Shown piece after piece: positions 59,685-64,000 of a stretch of 64,000 bases of DNA. Numbering within the stretch: position 1 is the first letter of the stretch; each line of letters starts with the position of its first letter. Source of the stretch: Pantoea cypripedii (GTDB taxonomy: Bacteria; Pseudomonadota; Gammaproteobacteria; Enterobacterales; Enterobacteriaceae); NCBI RefSeq assembly GCF_002095535.1, contig NZ_MLJI01000001.1, positions 2,779,832 to 2,843,831 on the forward strand, written 5' to 3'. A program made the translations under genes and the position numbers. The notes below the pieces were generated by a model. The model saw nothing but the letters and a program-made list of their open reading frames with translations, did not search any database and was not told the origin of the DNA.

Positions 59685-60680
59685 TTACTTCACAAACTGA
59701 GACAGATTTTCTTTATCTACCGGTACATAAGGAACGCGAACGATTTTATCAACCATCTTGAAGTTGGTACCTTCGGTCGCAGGCTTACCATCAGCCAGGT
59801 TTTTCGCCATATCCAGCGTCGCTTTCGCCTGGTTTTCCGCATCGTTCAACACGGTACCGGCCAGTGCGCCAGATTTGATCAGCGCCAGCGCCTCTGGCAG
59901 GGCATCCACACCGAATACCGGGATAGAGGTCATGTTGTGCGCTTTCAGCGCTTCAACTGCACCCATTGCCATGGCGTCGTTGTTGGCGATAACCACTTCG
60001 ATTTTCTTGGCATTCGGGCCTGACAGCCAGGCGTCCATTTTGTCTTTCGCCTGTGCGGTATCCCACATCGCGGTATCCATCGCTAACTGCTGCGTTTTAA
60101 TGCCGTCTTTGTTCAGGGTATCGATAACGTATTTAGTACGCGCTTCGGCATCCGGATGGCCCGGCTCGCCTTTCAGCAGCACGAACTGAATTTCGCCATC
60201 TTTGTTCAGATCCCATGCCGGGGTCGCTTTCCAGTGTTTCTCAATCAGTTTGCCCTGGATTACGCCAGACTCTTTGGAGTCAGTACCCACGTAGTAGGCT
60301 TTGTCATAGCTGGCCAGCACTTTGGCGTTCGGTTCTTTGTTGAAGAACACCACCGGCACATCATTGGCTTTCGCTTTATCAATCACCACTGCGGCCGCAG
60401 CCGGGTCTACCAGGTTGATCGCCAGCGCTTTCACGCCTTTAGCCATCAGCACGTCAATCTGATCGTTCTGTTTTGACTGGTCATTCTGCGAGTCATTCAT
60501 CAGCAGCTGTACGCCACCAATTTTCTTCGCTTCACTCTCAATGTCCTTACGCACCATGGACATAAAGTTGTCGTCATATTTGTAAATGGTGACGCCAATG
60601 CGTGCATCTGCGGCGTGAGCAGTCGCACCAAACATCATGCTGGCAACCAGTGCTGTGAGCGTGAAAACCTTCTTATTCAT
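59685..60680 (-). CDS. mglB: Galactose/glucose-binding periplasmic protein MglB
   Basis: MglB binds galactose and glucose in the periplasm, feeds MglAC, and also serves as chemoreceptor ligand for Trg. It has 331 residues. The signal peptide [20 protein letters not shown] ends in AHA before [17 protein letters not shown]. Sugar-contact regions include KYDDNFMS, the aspartates and asparagines of [13 protein letters not shown] and [14 protein letters not shown], and GVDALPEAL. The Ca-binding loop DLNKDGEIQ is present. It is first in the operon with a CRP and GalS/GalR-controlled promoter. Confidence 0.97.
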   Translation of the reverse strand: MNKKVFTLTALVASMMFGATAHAADARIGVTIYKYDDNFMSMVRKDIESEAKKIGGVQLLMNDSQNDQSKQNDQIDVLMAKGVKALAINLVDPAAAAVVIDKAKANDVPVVFFNKEPNAKVLASYDKAYYVGTDSKESGVIQGKLIEKHWKATPAWDLNKDGEIQFVLLKGEPGHPDAEARTKYVIDTLNKDGIKTQQLAMDTAMWDTAQAKDKMDAWLSGPNAKKIEVVIANNDAMAMGAVEALKAHNMTSIPVFGVDALPEALALIKSGALAGTVLNDAENQAKATLDMAKNLADGKPATEGTNFKMVDKIVRVPYVPVDKENLSQFVK

Positions 60681-60987
60681 GGTATCTCCGGTTTTTTTAT
60701 GCAGGGTATTTCATCGCGCCATGCTGCTCTTTGGCAGACAGCGCAGTCGGTTGAAACTCTCTGGTGGGGCGGATGCAGCAAGCTCAAAGCCAAACCACCA
60801 CCGTTTTCCTGACTTCCCTGTGCGTAACCGCTTCCTGAATAATGTTGTGAACCATTTCAATCGGCTGCTGAAACCATACCGGGGAAGGAAAACCCGGCGT
60901 TACATAATGTTTCAGTCCGGTAAGACGCTGCCATCATAGTGATCGGCATGTTAATTAACTGTGAATACAATCACAGATTGAAAACGG
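60681..60987 (-). promoter_or_regulatory. mgl promoter region with class II CRP site
   Basis: TGTGAATACAATCACA at 60960-60975 is a perfect CRP palindrome. TATGAT (60938-60933 on the minus strand) is a good -10, giving a start near 60926, 41.5 bp from the CRP centre, the class II spacing. The remaining 250 bp form the mglB leader; nothing else was recognised in it apart from a Shine-Dalgarno-like GGAGATACC before mglB. Confidence 0.88.
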
Positions 60988-60993
60988 TTACAC
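60978..60993 (-). promoter_or_regulatory. GalR/GalS operator of mgl
   Basis: The minus strand reads GTGTAACCGTTTTCAA, matching GTGNAANCGNTTNCAC at 11 of the 12 fixed bases. Its centre is near -60 from the predicted mgl start, next to the CRP site, as known for E. coli mgl. It overlaps the galS stop codon at 60988-60990. Confidence 0.85.
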
Positions 60994-62028
60994 AGCCCCA
61001 TCGCCTGAATTAGTGACAGACTCCACATTTTGCCGCTGGGCCACCGAATGGCGGCGAACCAGCGTCGGCATAAAGCAATGGGTAGCATGCGGATCCAGTT
61101 CCCCGGCGGCACCTTTCAGCGCCAGCTCGGTAGCCAGTTTCGCCATGGAAACAATGGGATAACGCACAGTCGTTAGCTGTGGATCGGTATAACGTGAGAT
61201 GGGAATGTCATCAAAACCGATGACGGAGAAATGCTGTGGCACCTGAATGCCATTGTCTTTCAGCGCAGTGAGCGCGCCTGCGGCCATGCCATCGTTGTAG
61301 GAAAATACCGCGGTTAAATGTTGGTTACGTCCCAGCAACTCAACCATCGCCGCTTCGCCGCCCTGCATATCCGGTTCGGCCTGCGCGATCCAGCTTTCCG
61401 GTGGGCGGATCCCCTGCTCTGCCAGGGCCTGCAACCAGCCTTCACGTCGCTGGGCGACATCTTCAATCGGGTGGCTGGAGCTGAGAAAACCAATGCGTTG
61501 ATGCCCCTGTTGTAACAGCATGCGCGTAGCAACCAGCGCACCGGTCACGTTATCGAGGCAGACGCAGCGGTGTTCAAAACCCGGAATAGTACGGTTTATC
61601 AGTACCATACCAGGAACCTGTTCGAGGAAATGCGCCAGTTCGGCGTCTGAAAGCGTTTTCGCGTGCACCACCAGCGCGTTGCAACGCTGGCGGATCAGCA
61701 CCTCAATGGCATGGCGTTCTTTCTCTTCCAGATGCCAGGAGTTGCTGATCAACACGTGTTTTTGCATGCGCTGGGCCACGGTATCTACCGATTTCACCAG
61801 CGCACCAAAAAAGGGGTCAGAGACATCCATGACGACGACGCCAATGGTGTCACTGACCTGAGTGGCCAGTGCCTGAGCATTGGCATTAGGCCGGTAACCC
61901 AGCGTATCTACCGCCTGGAGTACGGCTTCGCGGGTATCCGCGGTAACGGCACTGCTGTTATTGAGCACACGCGAGACGGTGGCTACCGACACGCCGGCCT
62001 GACGGGCGACATCACGAATCGTTATCAT
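60988..62028 (-). CDS. galS: GalS, LacI-family galactose isorepressor
   Basis: GalS represses the mgl operon and itself, relieved by galactose or fucose. The 346-residue protein has the LacI-type headpiece [20 protein letters not shown] with hinge helix [10 protein letters not shown], and a periplasmic-binding-protein-like core ([57 protein letters not shown]). It lies directly upstream of mglB on the same strand, and its own promoter carries matching CRP and operator sites. GalR is very similar, but this position is diagnostic of GalS. Confidence 0.95.
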   Translation of the reverse strand: MITIRDVARQAGVSVATVSRVLNNSSAVTADTREAVLQAVDTLGYRPNANAQALATQVSDTIGVVVMDVSDPFFGALVKSVDTVAQRMQKHVLISNSWHLEEKERHAIEVLIRQRCNALVVHAKTLSDAELAHFLEQVPGMVLINRTIPGFEHRCVCLDNVTGALVATRMLLQQGHQRIGFLSSSHPIEDVAQRREGWLQALAEQGIRPPESWIAQAEPDMQGGEAAMVELLGRNQHLTAVFSYNDGMAAGALTALKDNGIQVPQHFSVIGFDDIPISRYTDPQLTTVRYPIVSMAKLATELALKGAAGELDPHATHCFMPTLVRRHSVAQRQNVESVTNSGDGAV

Positions 62029-62104
62029 GCAGCTGTTCCACAGAGGAGAAAATGCGCCTGGTGCGCGTAACGGCGCTATTCTGTCAGGGCCTCTGGGGAT
62101 GCAG

Positions 62105-62139
62105 CGTGAATTACGTCACACGAATGAAAACGGTTACAT
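62105..62139 (-). promoter_or_regulatory. galS promoter: CRP site and autoregulatory operator
   Basis: CGTGA-ATTACG-TCACA at 62105-62120 matches CRP at 9 of 10 half-site bases. The minus strand ATGTAACCGTTTTCAT at 62139-62124 fits the GalR/GalS operator at 10 of 12 fixed bases. Both lie 77-111 bp upstream of galS, so autoregulation plus catabolite activation is likely. Confidence 0.8.
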
Positions 62140-62174
62140 ACAATTCTGCAACCTTTGTGATGGCCGTCATTATC

Positions 62175-63329
62175 TTACCGGATCGCGTTACGCGATTTAC
62201 CCGCCGCCAATGCCGTCAGTTTGCGCCATAACCACTCCATCGGCCCCTGGCGGAACCGGCGCAGCCACAGCACGGAAAACAGGATATTAACCAGCCAGAT
62301 AGGTGGGACAAAAGCCAGCAATTGCAGGCGGTCATACTTCATAAACAGGCCGAAACGATAAAACAGCGTGGTGCAGATCAGCGTCTGCAGCAGGTAGTTA
62401 CTTAACGCCATCCGTCCGACGCACTGAATGGCGAAACTGATACGCGTTGCGGCGATCTGTGGCCAAAAACCGAGACAAAGCGCGGCATAACCGAGGCTGA
62501 GAAACGGGCTGGCGACATCGCGCGGTACCTGCAAATAAAATCCGCTCCAGATGAAATCCCAGCCAAGATGCCATTGCCCGATGATGCCCGGAATGGCAAT
62601 CAGCCAGCCCACGCTCAGTAATATCGCGGCTGCGCGGCGATAATGCTGCACGCTGAATTGCCCGCTTAACCAGCCGGTGCGCATCAGCGCAGCACCAATC
62701 AGCATCAGGCCCGCCAGCTGCCAGCCATATTGCGAGGCCAGTGCCATCAGGCTGGAAGAAAGATGATCGAGGCGGTTCTGTACCGCTTCCCAGCCACCTA
62801 ACAGCTTCCAGTAGCGTTCATACTGGAGATCGGCTACCCCCGGCAACCAGGAACGGCTCGGTTGCGGCGAAGAAATCGTGCCAAACACCAGTAACACGCC
62901 GCACCCCACCAGATACAGCAGCGCGCCGGTTTGTAATAATGCGCGGTTCGAAGGCACTTCACGCAACATGCGCCAGATAACCAGCCCAATCAGGCCGTAA
63001 TCCAGCAGGATATCCCCTTCCCAGAAAAACAGCGCATGGATCAAACCCAGCAGCACCAGCAACGATAAGCGCGCCGAAATCCAGCGGCTGCCGCGCGGAA
63101 TCTGCATATGCAGCCCGGCACCAAACAGCAACGCGAATAGCGTCAGGAATTTGAGTTGTGCGAGGCCGTCCATCACCGCCCAGGTCCAGGCGTCAGACAG
63201 TGAGATATCACCCTGCCACGCCGGATTCAGGTATGCCGCAGCGGGCAAGCCGAAGCCAACGATGTTTAACAGCAAAATGCCGAGAATGGCGCAACCACGA
63301 ATGAAATCCAGCGCGAGATAGCGTTGCAT
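62175..63329 (-). CDS. yeiB: YeiB, DUF418-family membrane protein
   Basis: The 384-residue protein (E. coli YeiB 385) has about ten membrane segments. The N-terminal part MQRYLALDFIRGCAILGILL with LDFxRG-x-AILGI is shared with acyltransferase-like DUF1624 proteins. The C-terminal DUF418 domain includes CVGRMALSNYLLQTLICT and the closing LRRFRQGPMEWLWRKLT. The activity is unknown. The start at 63329 aligns with E. coli YeiB and has AGGA upstream; a frame to 63365 adds 12 residues. It follows folE by 53 bp with a terminator between, and galS lies beyond. Confidence 0.94.
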   Translation of the reverse strand: MQRYLALDFIRGCAILGILLLNIVGFGLPAAAYLNPAWQGDISLSDAWTWAVMDGLAQLKFLTLFALLFGAGLHMQIPRGSRWISARLSLLVLLGLIHALFFWEGDILLDYGLIGLVIWRMLREVPSNRALLQTGALLYLVGCGVLLVFGTISSPQPSRSWLPGVADLQYERYWKLLGGWEAVQNRLDHLSSSLMALASQYGWQLAGLMLIGAALMRTGWLSGQFSVQHYRRAAAILLSVGWLIAIPGIIGQWHLGWDFIWSGFYLQVPRDVASPFLSLGYAALCLGFWPQIAATRISFAIQCVGRMALSNYLLQTLICTTLFYRFGLFMKYDRLQLLAFVPPIWLVNILFSVLWLRRFRQGPMEWLWRKLTALAAGKSRNAIR

Positions 63330-63342
63330 CGGGTGTCCTGAG

Positions 63343-63374
63343 GGAAAAATGAAAACGGGCGGCAAACGCCGCCC
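63343..63374 (-). terminator. folE terminator
   Basis: GGGCGGC-AAAC-GCCGCCC at 63357-63374, followed on the minus strand by GTTTTCATTTTT. A good intrinsic terminator just after folE; some read-through into yeiB may occur. Confidence 0.85.
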
Positions 63375-63382
63375 AAACAGTC

Positions 63383-64000
63383 TTAGTTATGACGTACCGC
63401 GCGCAGAAACTCCTGACGGGTATTCTGGCTGGATTTAAACAGGCCACCTAACGAGGTGGTGGTGGTGGCGCTGGTGGCATCTTTCACACCGCGCGCTTTG
63501 ACACAGTAATGCACCGCATCAATCGACACCGCCACGTTATTGGTGCCAAGCAGCGTCTGTAACGCGATCAGCACCTGCTGGGTCAAACGCTCCTGCACCT
63601 GCGGACGCTGGGCAAAGAACTGCACGATACGGTTGATTTTCGACAGGCCAATCACTTTGTCTTTCGGAATGTAAGCCACCGTCGCTTTACCATCGATGAT
63701 CACGAAGTGATGTTCGCAGGTGCTGGTCAGCGTGATATCACGTACCGTCACCATTTCATCAACCTTCATCTTGTTTTCGATAACGGTGATTTTGGGGAAA
63801 TTGGCGTAGTCGAGACCTGAAAAAATTTCATCCACATACATCTTAGCGATGCGATGAGGGGTCTCCATCAGGCTGTCATCTTCCAGGTCAAGATTCAGCA
63901 GCTGCATGATTTCGGTCATGTGACCGGCGATCTGACGCTTGCGGGTTTCATCGTCCATTTCACGCACCGGGGCGCGTAACGGCGTTTCCAGGCCACGCGC
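63383..64000 (-). CDS. folE: GTP cyclohydrolase I (5' end cut by window edge)
   Basis: FolE converts GTP to dihydroneopterin triphosphate, the first step of folate synthesis. The frame stays open to the right edge: beyond a GTG at 63967 it still codes [12 protein letters not shown], which matches the N-terminal part of E. coli FolE, so about the first 17 residues lie outside. Zinc and active-site residues lie in [12 protein letters not shown] and HYCVKARG; other motifs are [15 protein letters not shown] and [20 protein letters not shown]. It is convergent with nothing and leads into yeiB, its conserved neighbour. Confidence 0.97.
   Translation of the reverse strand, partial: ARGLETPLRAPVREMDDETRKRQIAGHMTEIMQLLNLDLEDDSLMETPHRIAKMYVDEIFSGLDYANFPKITVIENKMKVDEMVTVRDITLTSTCEHHFVIIDGKATVAYIPKDKVIGLSKINRIVQFFAQRPQVQERLTQQVLIALQTLLGTNNVAVSIDAVHYCVKARGVKDATSATTTTSLGGLFKSSQNTRQEFLRAVRHN

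Overview
The window is a stretch of enterobacterial chromosome, most likely from a Pantoea-type member of the Erwiniaceae. This rests on gene order and protein likeness recalled from known genomes, not on a search. Most of it follows the E. coli K-12 order around 44-48 min: wza, yegH, asmA, dcd, udk, dgcE, yegD, mdtABCD-baeSR, trhP (yegQ), cyaR, yegS, fbaB, thiDM, mrp, metG, yohJK, cdd, sanA, mglCAB, galS, yeiB, folE. The Erwinia/Pantoea-like traits are an exopolysaccharide operon that starts with a WbaP/AmsG-type sugar-phosphate transferase, an OprB porin, maeA between cdd and sanA, and chiP next to a chitobiase gene. Both window edges cut genes: wza at the left and folE at the right.

Layout. 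1-3241: start of the exopolysaccharide operon (wbaP/amsG, wza; minus strand) behind a leader of about 800 bp that carries an exact ops/JUMPstart element and an RcsAB-like box. 3242-13000: yegH, then udk-dcd-asmA on the minus strand, then a PAP2-family membrane protein, dgcE and yegD on the plus strand. 13042-15591: OprB porin and an aldo/keto reductase. 15833-27494: the mdtABCD-baeSR efflux and envelope-stress operon, interrupted by a vapBC toxin-antitoxin pair between mdtC and mdtD. 27637-30140: trhP, the sRNA CyaR with its CRP site, and yegS. 30384-35037: an rspB/MFS/ydfI/rspR sugar-acid cluster without rspA. 35061-38240: REP and ERIC repeats, fbaB, and thiMD behind a TPP riboswitch.

38350-39559 is an AT-richer accessory island on the minus strand. 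It holds a DUF3606 protein, a Vgr/Rhs-associated HExxH metallopeptidase-like protein, and a lipoprotein placed like an immunity gene. 39560-44400 is a chitin-utilisation unit (NagC-type operator, chiP, chb). 44532-45781: a tiny CxxC protein and an AEC transporter. 45843-48148: ahpCF with an OxyR-type operator. 48279-56989: a GNAT protein, mrp, metG, yohJK, cdd, maeA and sanA. 57065-62139: mglBAC and galS, with well-formed CRP and GalR/GalS sites. 62175-64000: yeiB and folE.

No IS element, prophage, tRNA, rRNA or CRISPR array was seen. The main mobile-like material is short palindromic repeats: GTAG-headed REP-type hairpins with covarying stems, and one 127-bp ERIC-like element that overlaps the fbaB stop codon. 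The strongest candidates for little-described biology are the orphan metallopeptidase/lipoprotein pair, the vapBC pair inside the efflux operon, and a possible short RNA near 44.35 kb.
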